Made by a program: the position numbers and the translations under genes
Source of the DNA: Brachionus rotundiformis
Lineage: Eukaryota; Rotifera; Eurotatoria; Ploima; Brachionidae
Direction: 5' to 3'
DNA: 64,000 nt
Assembly (NCBI GenBank): GCA_016802295.1
Contig: JAESIW010000032.1
Span: 1-64,000 of the forward strand
Shown: piece by piece, positions 7,649 to 17,279 of the stretch
How positions within the stretch are numbered: position 1 is the stretch's first letter
Layout of the letters: the number at the start of each line of letters is the position of its first letter
Notes under the pieces: generated by a model
What the model saw: the letters and a program-made list of their open reading frames with translations, nothing else
Told to the model about the DNA's origin: nothing
The model's database searches: none

Positions 7649-9463
7649 ATGAAAATAAGAAACATTGCTATTATTGCCCACGTGGATCATGGTAAAACCA
7701 CTTTGGTAGATGCTTTATTAAAACAAAGCGGTACTTTTAGAGACAATCAATCGGTTGATGAGCGAGTTATGGACTCTAACGATTTAGAAAAAGAAAGAGG
7801 AATTACCATTTTATCTAAGTGTACTTCGGTAGCTTACAAAGATTATAAAATTAATATTATAGATACCCCAGGGCACGCCGATTTTGGGGGCGAGGTAGAG
7901 CGTATTTTAGGTATGGTAGAAGGTGTGGTTTTAGTTGTGGATTCTAAAGAAGGCCCAATGCCACAAACCAGATTTGTTACCTCTAAAGCATTAGCATTAG
8001 GTTTAAAGCCTATTGTTGTGGTTAATAAAATGGATAAACCAGATAAACGCCCAGACGATGTATACAACGAAGTATTTGATTTATTTGTTAACTTAAACGC
8101 TAACGAAGAGCAGTTGGATTTTCCTATTTTATATGCAGCCGCCAGAGACGGTTGGATTAGCAAAACCGAAGAAAACACCAACAACAATGTGTTTGATTTG
8201 TTTGATACCATTATTGAACACATTAACCCGCCTGTTAAACAAGAAGGCAAGTTTTCTATGGTTGGTAGTATTTTGCAAAACGATGCTTACGTAGGCAGAA
8301 TTTTAACAGGCAAAGTAGCCAGCGGTAGCGTTAAAGTTGGCGATAATGTTAAAGCAATAACCAGAGACGGCGACTTAATAGAAAAAGTAAAAGTTACTAA
8401 ATTAATGACGTTTGAAGGCTTAAACAAAACCGTTGTAGATAGTGTAGAAGCCGGTGAAATTATTTGTATTGCAGGCTTTACTAAAGCTACAATTTCTGAT
8501 ACTTTGTGTGATTTAGAAATTAATACTCCGTTAGAAGCTAAACCAATAGACCCACCTTTGTTATCTATGACTTTTTCGGTTAATACATCGCCTTTTGCGG
8601 GTAAAGATGGCAAAAAGTTAACATCTAGAATGATTAGAGATAGATTGTTAAAAGAGCAAGAAACCAATGTTTCTATTAAAATTGCAGAAACTAATAATTC
8701 TGATACCTTTGAAGTTTTTGGTAGGGGCGAATTACAACTAGCTATTTTAATTGAAAATATGCGCAGAGAAGGTTACGAGCTTTCTATTGGCAGACCAAGA
8801 GTGCTTATAAAAGAAGAAAATGGCGTTAAAATGGAACCCGTAGAAATAGCTCAAATAGAAGTAGCAGAAGCCTACAGTGGCAACATTATAGAAACTGTAC
8901 AAGCCAGAAAAGGTTTAATTCAGGAAATGTCTAGCACTGCAGACGGTACGCAAAAAATTGTATTTTTAGTACCTACTAGGGGCTTAATAGGTTATTACAG
9001 TAAATTTTTAACCGATACCAAAGGCACAGGCACCATGGCAAGATTGTTTAATGGGTACGAAGAATGGAAAGGCCCAATTACAAGCAGGCACAAAGGTGTG
9101 TTAATTTCTACCGATACTGCTAAGGCGGTTGGTTATGCTTTATCTAAATTACAAGATAGAGGAATTATGTTTGTAGAACCAGGAGACGAAGTATACACTG
9201 GTATGATTGTTGGCGAAAACGCTAAAGAAGGCGACTTAGAAATTAACGTGGTTAAAGGTAAACAGTTAACCAACGTTAGGGCTTCGGGGTCTGATGATGC
9301 TTATAATCTTACGCCAGCTAAAAAAATGACACTAGAAGAAGCTATATCTTATATTGCAGATGACGAATTAATAGAGGTTACTCCTAGCTTTATTCGTATT
9401 CGTAAAAAATATTTAGATAGTAACGAACGTAAACGTTACGAAAAAGCCAATAAAGCCGGATAA
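7649..9463 (+). CDS. typA: Ribosome-associated GTPase TypA/BipA
   Basis: A 604-residue translational GTPase, full length for BipA. The G domain shows AHVDHGKTT (G1, residues 10-18), RGIT (G2), DTPGHADFGGEVERIL (G3) and NKMDKP (G4). EF-G-like domains II, III and V follow, and the BipA-specific C-terminal domain ends in a basic RKKYLDSNERKR segment. BipA acts on the 70S/50S particle and supports ribosome assembly and stress or low-temperature growth. It is a single-gene unit with its own promoter; the convergent neighbour ends 16 nt downstream. Confidence 0.95.
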   Translation: MKIRNIAIIAHVDHGKTTLVDALLKQSGTFRDNQSVDERVMDSNDLEKERGITILSKCTSVAYKDYKINIIDTPGHADFGGEVERILGMVEGVVLVVDSKEGPMPQTRFVTSKALALGLKPIVVVNKMDKPDKRPDDVYNEVFDLFVNLNANEEQLDFPILYAAARDGWISKTEENTNNNVFDLFDTIIEHINPPVKQEGKFSMVGSILQNDAYVGRILTGKVASGSVKVGDNVKAITRDGDLIEKVKVTKLMTFEGLNKTVVDSVEAGEIICIAGFTKATISDTLCDLEINTPLEAKPIDPPLLSMTFSVNTSPFAGKDGKKLTSRMIRDRLLKEQETNVSIKIAETNNSDTFEVFGRGELQLAILIENMRREGYELSIGRPRVLIKEENGVKMEPVEIAQIEVAEAYSGNIIETVQARKGLIQEMSSTADGTQKIVFLVPTRGLIGYYSKFLTDTKGTGTMARLFNGYEEWKGPITSRHKGVLISTDTAKAVGYALSKLQDRGIMFVEPGDEVYTGMIVGENAKEGDLEINVVKGKQLTNVRASGSDDAYNLTPAKKMTLEEAISYIADDELIEVTPSFIRIRKKYLDSNERKRYEKANKAG

Positions 9464-9479
9464 TTGCATTTAAATTGTT

Positions 9480-10121
9480 TTAAATATCTTGTATTAAGCA
9501 ATTTAACTGATTATACAGTTGTTTGTGGTTATTTACAAACTGTTGGTTAAATTGCTGTTTTTGGCTAGGTATTTGATAATGCATAGTTAATATTAAAGTT
9601 AGTAGGTTGTAACATTGTTTAGCAGATAGTTTACTACTAACTTTTTTATTTTTAAAATAACGGTGGTAGTCTGCTATAAATACATTAATACTATGGTTTA
9701 CTTTAATGCTATGCAAACTGTATAAAGTTTTTTTAATGGCATCTATTGTTAAATTTACATTGCTTTGTAGTAAACTTTTTAGCGTACTATAAGCTAAAAT
9801 TAGCACAACATCTTTTACAAAGTTACTAGCACAGTAACAATTTTGCAAACAAATATACTTGTTAAGTACTTTAGTATGTTGTATACTATTATGTAAGGCG
9901 TTGTTTTTGTAGTATTGCTGTTTAATTTTGTTATATGTAGTTATAGTTGTGTATAATCTATCGTAAAAATGGGGGCCACAAGCTGTAATGTAAAACTTGT
10001 TTTGGCAATTAAAACAAATAGCTAGCGTGGCTTTTTCTATAAAATAGTTAAGCTTTTCTGGGTAGTGTACTATTAAGTTGTAGTCTATTTCTATATTATT
10101 ACAATGCGGACACTTAGCCAT
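9480..10121 (-). CDS. Hypothetical protein with an N-terminal zinc ribbon
   Basis: A 213-residue soluble protein. Cys4/Cys7 and Cys36/Cys39 form two CxxC knuckles 28 residues apart, a zinc-ribbon arrangement, and are followed by a Tyr-, Asn- and Lys-rich, probably helical remainder with a further CLQNCYC stretch near residue 113. No catalytic motif is visible and I cannot name a family. It stands alone, convergent with typA and divergent from the nitroreductase. Lineage-restricted proteins of this kind often bind nucleic acid, but nothing here proves it. Confidence 0.75.
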   Translation of the reverse strand: MAKCPHCNNIEIDYNLIVHYPEKLNYFIEKATLAICFNCQNKFYITACGPHFYDRLYTTITTYNKIKQQYYKNNALHNSIQHTKVLNKYICLQNCYCASNFVKDVVLILAYSTLKSLLQSNVNLTIDAIKKTLYSLHSIKVNHSINVFIADYHRYFKNKKVSSKLSAKQCYNLLTLILTMHYQIPSQKQQFNQQFVNNHKQLYNQLNCLIQDI

Positions 10122-10191
10122 TAATAACCACGTTTTATATTATTATTTTTTAATTATATATTTTATTTTAATAGATTTTTATTTTTTTATC

Positions 10192-10219
10192 TTGCAAATT
10201 TTTTTTGCTACACTATAAT
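10192..10219 (+). promoter_or_regulatory. Promoter of the nitroreductase gene
   Basis: TTGCAA (10192-10197) and TATAAT (10214-10219) with a 16-nt spacer. An imperfect palindrome around AGTATGATATACT (10234-10246) lies just downstream of the expected transcription start and could be an operator. Confidence 0.5.
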
Positions 10220-10312
10220 GTATACTGTTGTAGTATGATATACTGCTTTATACTTTATATATTATATACAAATTAATTTTAAAAATAAACAATACAATAA
10301 AAAAGAGAACAC

Positions 10313-10981
10313 ATGAACAAGTTTTTAGACAATGCAAAAATAATAGAAGCATTTAATTACAGATTTGCTACTAAAAAATTTAATTCTAACAAAATTATAT
10401 CTACGCAAGATATGGACACAATACTAGAAGCTGGGGTTTTGTCTCCTAGTTCGTTTGGTATTCAGCCGTGGAAATTTGTGGTTATAACCAATTTACAAGT
10501 AAAAGAAAAACTGGCTAAAATGGCTACAGGTTTAGCAGAAAAAGGTACACAGGCTAGCCACGTGGTGTTGTTTTTATCTGCAACCAACAAAGCAGTAGAT
10601 GGCGATGAAGATAACAAAGGTTTATTTTATTCTCATTTTGCTAAAGATTTAAAGCTACCAATAGAGCAAGTAAATTTTATTCAAGAACTACGCAAAGGTT
10701 GGCAAGCAGGTTTTAGCCCAGAATTAAACGAAGAATGGACCAGCAAACAAACCTACATTGCACTAGGTAATATGATGACCGCCGCCGCTTTATTAGGTAT
10801 AGATAGTTGCCCTGTAGAAGGTTTTGTTAAGGCCGAAGTAAATAGCTTTTTACAGCAAGATTTAAACATAGATACATCTTTATGGAAGGCTTCGGTTATA
10901 TGTGCCTTTGGTTACCGAGATATGGAGCAACCAAAAAAAGTGCGTAGAGCCAAGCTAGATTTAATACATTGGGTTAATTAA
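10313..10981 (+). CDS. NAD(P)H-dependent nitroreductase, NfsB-like
   Basis: A 222-residue FMN flavoprotein of the nitroreductase superfamily. The N-terminal RFATKKF motif (FMN phosphate contact) and SPSSFGIQPWKF (residues 45-56) match the NfsB group, as do the GNMMTAAALLGIDSCPVEGF segment and the C-terminal FGYRD. NfsB-type enzymes reduce quinones, nitroaromatics and other oxidants by two electrons, usually as homodimers. Monocistronic: own promoter upstream and a strong terminator immediately after. Confidence 0.92.
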   Translation: MNKFLDNAKIIEAFNYRFATKKFNSNKIISTQDMDTILEAGVLSPSSFGIQPWKFVVITNLQVKEKLAKMATGLAEKGTQASHVVLFLSATNKAVDGDEDNKGLFYSHFAKDLKLPIEQVNFIQELRKGWQAGFSPELNEEWTSKQTYIALGNMMTAAALLGIDSCPVEGFVKAEVNSFLQQDLNIDTSLWKASVICAFGYRDMEQPKKVRRAKLDLIHWVN

Positions 10982-11012
10982 CTATACAGTTTTATAGCAT
11001 TACTAAAAAAAT

Positions 11013-11049
11013 AAAGGGTTGTAACATAATAAAGTTATAACCCTTTTTT
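11013..11049. terminator. Bidirectional rho-independent terminator
   Basis: A 13-bp stem (11013-11025 with 11034-11046, one G-U pair) and an 8-nt loop are followed by a run of T on the plus strand. A run of A lies before the stem, giving a U-tract on the minus strand as well. It can end both the nitroreductase and the convergent feoB transcripts. Confidence 0.88.
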
Positions 11050-11078
11050 AAAGGCAATATACAAAGCAATGTAAACTT

Positions 11079-13163
11079 TTATAAACCGTTGGTTTTTTTG
11101 CCAAATACAAAGTTACTTTCCCACTGTTTACCGTATTTAGCGTTTAAGTTTTTAAATATTATAAAAATAACGGTATAAATAGTGGTAAAAATTAATGTAG
11201 CTACTAAACCATGTAATAGGCTTAGGGTAAATTGATAATACAGTGTGGCTATGCTAAAAGCGTTAAATACGCTCCAGCTACCAACTAGCCAAGCCCACGC
11301 TTTACCAATTTCTTGCGATATTGCACCCATTGCCGAAACACAAGGCGTATAAATTACAAAAAACAGTAAAAAGGCAAATACGCCTGTGGTACCTGCAAAT
11401 TTTTGTAGTAGCACTTGGCGTTTAGCGTTTATATCATCAGATAGTGTACTGTTAACCGCACCGTTGTAGTCAAATACATCGTTATAATTTTTATTAAAAA
11501 TAGAATTACCAAACTGTGCAAGCATTTGTAAAGTTTGTGGAATTAAGTTAAGGCTAGTAGGTGCGTTTGCTTCTTGTTTAGTAGGAAAATAAACCGAATT
11601 TAAAGTAGCAACCACAACTTCTTTTGCTAAAAAGCCAGTTATTAGGCTTAAAGTGGCTTGCCAGTTTTCGGTTTTAATACCCATGGGTATAAACAACGGC
11701 GTTAATACGCTAGATGTTTGCGCTAGTATAGATTGGTTTGGGTTTTCTACAATTTTACCCCTAAAACTTACAGAGTTTAACACGGTTAGTAAGGCTATAA
11801 TAGGTACAATCATTTTACCTAAATTTTTTAAAAAGCCTTTTACTTTTTGTGCAGAGTTTTTTGCCACTGCGGTAAAATTAGGTAGGCGATAATTGGGTAG
11901 TTCTACCACAAAAGGCAGGCTATTGTTAGTAAATAAGCTTTTAGATAAATATAAGCCGTTTAATACCGCAAATACTATACCTATGGCGTACATTAAAAAC
12001 ACCATTAAGGTAGAATGTGCGGTAAATACTATAAAGCAAAAATAAATGTATACTGGTAATTTAGCACTGCACGAAATACTAGGGGATATCATTAAGGTAA
12101 GTCTTCTGTCGCTTTCACGCTCTAATGTACGGCAACCAGAAGAACACGCCGCAGTACAGCCTAGCCCTAAAGTTAAAGAAACAAAAGCTTTACCAGGTAG
12201 CCCAATTTTTTGTAGCATTTCATCGGCAATAAAGGCTTGGCGGGCACTGTAGCCGGTATCTTCTAGCAAGCCTAGTAGTACAAATAGGGTAAAAATTATA
12301 GGGGCAAAGGTTAGCATGGTTTGTATGCCTCCGCCTATGCCGTCTGCTAAAATAATAGTAACAATATCAGGAGCATTAATATAACCAAGCAGTTGCTTAG
12401 GTAAATCTACAAAATACAAGCCAGCTACGCTATCTATTAAGCCAGAAAAAATTCCATGAATGTTCATAGTAGCTAACAGTATTAAATATATTACCCCAAA
12501 AAATAACGGAATAGATAAATAACTATTTAATAGTATTTTATCTATTTTATTGGTTAAATAGCTAGCTTTTATATTAAAAGATAACCCTTTAGTAATTTTA
12601 TTAACCAGTAAAGTGTTGGTTGCTATATTGTTGGTAAATTTGTTTTGGGCAATAGGTTTAGGGTTAGTTAGGTTTTGTTGTATGGCGTTTGTAAGTTCTT
12701 GCATACCGTTTTTGGTTTTTGCAGAAACAAACACTACATCTATACCTAATTGTGTGCTTAGTTTGCGTTTTAGTTCGGCTAGTTGCGTTTTAGATATTGT
12801 AACGGTATCTACCATATTAACAGCTAGCATTACGTTTAAATTTTTAGCTAAGGCACTTAAAGTTAAAATTAAATGTTTATTTATTTGTGCAATGTTAACT
12901 ACGCTTATGTATAAGTTGTTGGGGTTATCTTGTATATATTTGCCTACTACTAGTTCATCTTTAGAATTAGCAAACGAAGTTAACGAATTTATACCTGGTA
13001 AATCGCTTAATTGTATTGGCATATTGTTAATATTTGCCGTTGCACTGGCTACACTAACAGTTACACCAGCAAAGTTACCAGTTTTTTTATTTAAGTTGGT
13101 TAAAGCGTTAAAAATAGAGGTTTTACCTGCATTAGGATAACCAAGCAAAGATACTTTATGCAT
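11079..13163 (-). CDS. feoB: Ferrous iron transporter FeoB
   Basis: A 694-residue Fe(II) transporter with an N-terminal cytosolic GTPase domain and a membrane domain with two Gate repeats. G1 is GYPNAGKTS (residues 8-16), G3 is DLPGINSL, G4 is NMVD. The membrane part includes the LGLGCTAACSSG segment, which carries the cysteines found in many FeoB proteins, and the later PCVSAMGAI stretch. The Tyr in G1 instead of the usual Asn (GNPN) is a minor variation. It is preceded by and overlaps feoA by 8 bp on the same strand. The length is slightly under the E. coli protein (773), with the difference in loops. Confidence 0.94.
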   Translation of the reverse strand: MHKVSLLGYPNAGKTSIFNALTNLNKKTGNFAGVTVSVASATANINNMPIQLSDLPGINSLTSFANSKDELVVGKYIQDNPNNLYISVVNIAQINKHLILTLSALAKNLNVMLAVNMVDTVTISKTQLAELKRKLSTQLGIDVVFVSAKTKNGMQELTNAIQQNLTNPKPIAQNKFTNNIATNTLLVNKITKGLSFNIKASYLTNKIDKILLNSYLSIPLFFGVIYLILLATMNIHGIFSGLIDSVAGLYFVDLPKQLLGYINAPDIVTIILADGIGGGIQTMLTFAPIIFTLFVLLGLLEDTGYSARQAFIADEMLQKIGLPGKAFVSLTLGLGCTAACSSGCRTLERESDRRLTLMISPSISCSAKLPVYIYFCFIVFTAHSTLMVFLMYAIGIVFAVLNGLYLSKSLFTNNSLPFVVELPNYRLPNFTAVAKNSAQKVKGFLKNLGKMIVPIIALLTVLNSVSFRGKIVENPNQSILAQTSSVLTPLFIPMGIKTENWQATLSLITGFLAKEVVVATLNSVYFPTKQEANAPTSLNLIPQTLQMLAQFGNSIFNKNYNDVFDYNGAVNSTLSDDINAKRQVLLQKFAGTTGVFAFLLFFVIYTPCVSAMGAISQEIGKAWAWLVGSWSVFNAFSIATLYYQFTLSLLHGLVATLIFTTIYTVIFIIFKNLNAKYGKQWESNFVFGKKTNGL

Positions 13164-13416
13164 AATTATTAGCCTGTTTTATTTGTAAAATAATGTTAGA
13201 AGCATCTTTTTTGCGAATAATTAAATTGCAGTTATTAATAAATACCTGCAAAGTGTTTCCAAATAAAGATTTACGTACAACCTTTATACTGCAACCAGCA
13301 ACAAAGCCATAGGCCTGTAGGCGTTCTTTTTGGTAAAAAGATAAGTTGCTATTAAATTTGGCAATAGTATATACCGTGTTTAGTTTTGCGTTATCTAAGG
13401 TTGTTTTATTTAACAT
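13156..13416 (-). CDS. feoA: Ferrous iron transport accessory protein FeoA
   Basis: An 86-residue SH3-like FeoA domain protein. The family pattern is present: a small N-terminal strand, then LQAYGFVAGCSIKVVRK (R-L-x-x-x-G-F-x-x-G-x-x-V) and a C-terminal IIRKKDASNI. FeoA interacts with FeoB and is needed for its Fe(II) uptake in several bacteria. Its last codons overlap feoB by 8 bp, so the two are translationally linked. No FeoC is seen. Confidence 0.88.
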   Translation of the reverse strand: MLNKTTLDNAKLNTVYTIAKFNSNLSFYQKERLQAYGFVAGCSIKVVRKSLFGNTLQVFINNCNLIIRKKDASNIILQIKQANNYA

Positions 13417-13715
13417 CGCAATGCATACTTTTTTGGTAGGTTATTTTTTATATAAATTTATTGTAAAGCCAAACAATAATAAAATCAAGCAAAAAACTTT
13501 AAAGCATACTGTTTTAGTAGGGTTTAGTTTTGTTTAAAAAAACTAGCAAAAGCATGGGTTAGCAAAGTTAAAAATATAAAAAAAATAGCTAATTTTTTTG
13601 CAAAAATTGTAGTAAAAAATAATAATATTGTAAAAAATATAAAAAAACAGTTTACTATTTTGTAAAATTGTAGTATTATAATTTTAATAGATGGTAACAA
13701 TCTATTAAAAAGTAT
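13417..13715. other. Spacer between feoA and tRNA-Ile
   Basis: About 300 bp of AT-rich DNA without a credible gene. It must hold the feoA promoter (minus strand) and a promoter for the tRNAs; a TATAAT box lies at 13677-13682, 34 nt before tRNA-Ile, but no good -35 element is spaced correctly. No 16S rRNA sequence is present here. Confidence 0.6.
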
Positions 13716-13721
13716 GGGCTT

Positions 13722-13766
<45 letters not shown>

Positions 13767-13792
13767 TAGTTCAAGTCTATCCAGGCCCACCA
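13716..13792 (+). tRNA. tRNA-Ile (anticodon GAT)
   Basis: Complete 77-nt cloverleaf with encoded CCA. The acceptor GGGCTTG pairs with CAGGCCC (one G-U), the anticodon loop is TTGATAA, and the T loop is TTCAAGT. In most bacteria this tRNA lies in the 16S-23S spacer; here it precedes tRNA-Ala with 125 nt between them and no 16S gene upstream. Confidence 0.97.
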
Positions 13793-13917
13793 TTACTTTT
13801 ACTTTTTAAGTTAGTGTTAATGTTTGTTGGTTTTAAGCTATTAAGCTTACATATTACGCTTTCTTATTGTTGTTACATATTTGCCAAAACTTTTTATTAC
13901 GGTAATTCCGTAGGTAC

Positions 13918-13993
13918 GGGGGCATAGCTCAGTTGGTAGAGCACCTGCTTTGCAAGCAGGGGGTCATCGGTTCGAATCCGTTTGCCTCCACCA
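13918..13993 (+). tRNA. tRNA-Ala (anticodon TGC)
   Basis: Complete 76-nt cloverleaf with encoded CCA. The acceptor GGGGGCA pairs with TGCCTCC, the anticodon loop is TTTGCAA and the T loop TTCGAAT. It is followed by a polypyrimidine tract of repeated CTTTTTT units (13994-14020) that may act as a weak terminator without a hairpin. Confidence 0.97.
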
Positions 13994-14123
13994 TTCTTTT
14001 TTCTTTTTTCTTTTTTCAGATTTTTTTCATAGTTTTTTTTTATTTTTTTTAGCTTTATGTTTTGTAGTTTTATGGTTTTTAATGTTGCAATATATTTAAA
14101 CATTAAATAAATTAGTAGCTATG

Positions 14124-14154
14124 GGTTACTATTGTTGTTTATGCAATAGTAACC
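14124..14154. terminator. Perfect hairpin between tRNA-Ala and the R-M gene
   Basis: An 11-bp perfect stem (14124-14134 with 14144-14154) and a 9-nt loop, 17 nt beyond the stop of the minus-strand R-M gene. U-tracts are poor on both sides, so termination is likely but not certain. Confidence 0.45.
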
Positions 14155-14170
14155 GCAGTAGCTGTGGGTA

Positions 14171-17100
14171 TTAAACAGATATTTTGTTTATTTCGGCCAT
14201 AAGGTTTATGGTGTGTTGTAATATGTTAATTACATTTTGTACGTGCTGTAGTTTATGGGTAATATCCATATTTTTGTGGCTTTTTAGGTATTTATCTAGC
14301 ACTTGATAGCCACCAATTTTAAAATTAAAAACTTGTTTAGGCACATTGGCAAAGTAACAGGTTTTATTAAAGTATAATTGTTGGGTAGATTCTACATAAT
14401 TTATTTTGCCACAAATAAAGTCTGGTTGTTCGCCTTCTGGTGCTTGTGGGTTGCCTAGGTTTAGGTTTGGTATATTAGCCATGGTGTGGGCGTTAATTAG
14501 TTGTGTACCCAGTGTGCTTAGGCTATTAAAGGTGTTAATATCCACATTAAAGTTAATACGTGGAAAGTCTATTTTTAAAAATTCTAAATATTTTGTACGA
14601 TAGCTAGGGTGGTGCAAAACCGCATAAATATAACCTAACACTGCTTCTGGAGTAGGGTTATTAAAGCGTTGTGCCACCATTTTAGCAAACTCTGATTTAA
14701 AGTTTACGGTTTTTTCTTCTTCCAAGGCATCCATTTGCCCATCTGTTTTATTGTTATTATATATGTATAGTGGTGCTATGTAAGCTCCCCCTCGTCTATA
14801 TAAGTTTAAATCAATAATTTTATTGCTAATAAAGCATAAATTATCAGCATCTTTTTGACCTAAGGTTGATGATTGTCTAGTAAAAATTAATCCTAAGTTA
14901 TCTTTCTTTTCAAAATGCATATTTCTTGTATATCCGGGTTGAGATAGAAAAGAACTACTAGATTTACTTAAACTTGTGTACCTATAATCAAAAGGGCGAT
15001 AGGTTATTATTTGTGGGTTATAGTTATTTATTAAATCGGCTTTAGCTTTTTCTACTGTCCAATCTCTACCATCTTTTGCTAGATTATATTTATTCCTAAT
15101 TTCTTGTATATTTAGGTTAGATATATTGTTTCGTAATTTGTCTAAGCTTTCTTTAGTATAATGTATAGTAAATTCATCTCTACCTGTTTGTACTCCTACG
15201 CCAAATAAGTTAAAGATTTCTTGAGTGCTAATACCTTGGTTGTATTCTTGTTTTAAAGTATCGTTTTGCGGGGTAAATAAATAAAAAGGTGCGGTGGGGT
15301 TTACTTTGGTAAACGCTGGGGTATTAATATTTAGTTGTGCCAATTGGCTAAATTTAGCCTGCCTGCTACCATAAACGTGGCTATGGTACACACCAGTATC
15401 GGCTTTATTTTTAGTTTTAACAAAAAAACTAATACTTACACCTTGCTGAATATCAAAAACATTTTTATCTGGGCTACCATCTGGGCTTACTTCCCTTTTT
15501 TTTGCATTACCGTGTAAATCTATAATATAAATTTTATTAAAAGTTTGCATTAGGTGGTTACGCATTTGCCTAAAGGTAGGGTTATCTATAAACCCATGGT
15601 TAGTTATTATGCCTACAACCCCTTGTTCTACTTTTTCTATTTTACTTTCGGCAAAGCGTATAAATTTTACGTAATCGTCTTGCAACCATTTTGGGTTTTT
15701 TTCTTTAATTTCATCTTTAGGAAAATATGGTTTTATAAGGTCTTTTATAAAAATAGCATTATTTTGCGAATTACCATTATAAGGCGGATTACCTGTTATT
15801 ACCAAAATATCGCTATCTTTTATTTGTTGGGCTTCTTTACCTTCTTTGGCAATATCTGGCATTAAACTGCGTAGTAGATCATCTACTTCGCTTTCTTTTA
15901 ATTTATTTTCTAAAGTGTTGGTTAAATACACTGGTATACGCTGATTATTTTGTAAGGTATAATTGGCGTTATCTTTTAAATATTGGCTTAATTTTAAATG
16001 GGCAACGCAGTAGGCTGGAATTAGAAGCTCGAACCCATAAATATTTTTTAGTATATGGTTTTGTATTAATGTATTACGCAACATAGAAGTTGCCGGCACC
16101 GAGTTTAATATATTTTTATAAATACTAAACATAAATGTACCTGTGCCTGCGGCAAAATCTAGCACTTTTACACTATCGGTTGCTAAGCCTTGTGGCAAGG
16201 CAAATTCTGTTTGTAAAATTGCATTAATGTTGTTTATTATGTTATCTACCACTGGTTGGGGGGTATAATACACGCCTGCATCTACTTTTATTTTTTTATC
16301 GTACGCTTTTAAAAAATCTTCGTAAAAATGTATGTAAGGATCTTTTTGTTGATTTTTAGTAAATTTTAAACTATTGGCTAGCTCTAACGAATTTGTATGG
16401 TTTACTATATGCAATATGCGTTCTACATAGGGTTTTACGCTGGTAAAATTATTTAATACTTTTATAAAACTTAAAATATCTTTTATTAGGGCAAAAGATT
16501 GAGGCGTGTAGTCGTCTAAATTACTTAAAGTTAATACAGTATTAGGGTTAGATAAATTTAGTTTAGTTAAAAATAACGAATATGTAAGCGTTTGTGCAAA
16601 GGCATCGGCAAATTCTGCTGTGGTTATTTCGGTATAAATATTTTGCTTAAAACCTGTTAGTAAACCAAGTAGCTTGTTGTTTGTATCTTTATTTTGTTGG
16701 CTTATATTTAAAATTTCTGTTATCTCTTGCTTTATGGTTTGGGTTGGAGACGCCAGCTTTTCTGCTAAATCTTTAGCCGAAACTATTTGTTGTGGCTTTT
16801 GGCTTAAAAAGTTGTTAATTAAACTTTCAACATCGTTGCAATTTGCTTGGTTTAATTTTATTTTAGCGTTATCTAATGCAGTTTTTTCGCACAGGCGTAC
16901 ATCTTTTACAATTTGGCCGTTATAAAGCCATATAAAACGCAAATAATCGGTTATTATTAAATTATCTGTTAGGGTTTTGTACTTAGCTATTTGGGTAGAC
17001 TTTAATACTTCATCTAAATCTTCACCTATTTTTTTAGTTTCTAGGTAACCAATTTCGGTACTATTTAACATAAATTTAAAATCAGGAGACCCTTTGCCTT

Positions 17101-17248
17101 GTTTATCTCGGGCGGGTTCGTGTATTGTTAGTATATGTTTGGGGTCTGCAAGTTCTTTTAATAAATTTTGTAAAAATGTTCTGCCAGAATGTTCTAGTTG
17201 GTTTTTAACTTGTTGTATTAATTTTATATAGTTATTAAAGTCTACCAT
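14171..17248 (-). CDS. Single-chain restriction-modification enzyme, ISP-like without helicase
   Basis: A 1025-residue protein that combines an N-terminal nuclease-like domain with an N6-adenine methyltransferase and a specificity domain. Residues Asp56, Glu70 and Lys72 (PDF...ETK) fit a PD-(D/E)XK nuclease site. Motif I is DFAAGTGTF near residue 364 and motif IV is NPPY near 487. The region around 747-775 (FDYRY...LSQPGYTR) matches the C-terminal target recognition domain of type ISP enzymes. Classical ISP enzymes (LlaBIII, LlaGI, about 1550 residues) carry a RecA-like helicase between nuclease and methylase; here none fits, so this resembles a type IIG enzyme of ISP descent. All visible catalytic motifs look intact. 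It follows the eptA-like gene by 31 nt. Confidence 0.85.
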   Translation of the reverse strand: MVDFNNYIKLIQQVKNQLEHSGRTFLQNLLKELADPKHILTIHEPARDKQGKGSPDFKFMLNSTEIGYLETKKIGEDLDEVLKSTQIAKYKTLTDNLIITDYLRFIWLYNGQIVKDVRLCEKTALDNAKIKLNQANCNDVESLINNFLSQKPQQIVSAKDLAEKLASPTQTIKQEITEILNISQQNKDTNNKLLGLLTGFKQNIYTEITTAEFADAFAQTLTYSLFLTKLNLSNPNTVLTLSNLDDYTPQSFALIKDILSFIKVLNNFTSVKPYVERILHIVNHTNSLELANSLKFTKNQQKDPYIHFYEDFLKAYDKKIKVDAGVYYTPQPVVDNIINNINAILQTEFALPQGLATDSVKVLDFAAGTGTFMFSIYKNILNSVPATSMLRNTLIQNHILKNIYGFELLIPAYCVAHLKLSQYLKDNANYTLQNNQRIPVYLTNTLENKLKESEVDDLLRSLMPDIAKEGKEAQQIKDSDILVITGNPPYNGNSQNNAIFIKDLIKPYFPKDEIKEKNPKWLQDDYVKFIRFAESKIEKVEQGVVGIITNHGFIDNPTFRQMRNHLMQTFNKIYIIDLHGNAKKREVSPDGSPDKNVFDIQQGVSISFFVKTKNKADTGVYHSHVYGSRQAKFSQLAQLNINTPAFTKVNPTAPFYLFTPQNDTLKQEYNQGISTQEIFNLFGVGVQTGRDEFTIHYTKESLDKLRNNISNLNIQEIRNKYNLAKDGRDWTVEKAKADLINNYNPQIITYRPFDYRYTSLSKSSSSFLSQPGYTRNMHFEKKDNLGLIFTRQSSTLGQKDADNLCFISNKIIDLNLYRRGGAYIAPLYIYNNNKTDGQMDALEEEKTVNFKSEFAKMVAQRFNNPTPEAVLGYIYAVLHHPSYRTKYLEFLKIDFPRINFNVDINTFNSLSTLGTQLINAHTMANIPNLNLGNPQAPEGEQPDFICGKINYVESTQQLYFNKTCYFANVPKQVFNFKIGGYQVLDKYLKSHKNMDITHKLQHVQNVINILQHTINLMAEINKISV

Positions 17249-17279
17249 TTTTATTACCTATTTATATATATTAACATTA

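Noticed and set aside
13524..14103. Two minus-strand reading frames over the tRNAs
   Set aside because: They are the reverse translation of tRNA-Ile and tRNA-Ala and flanking low-complexity DNA; such frames are a well-known annotation artefact.
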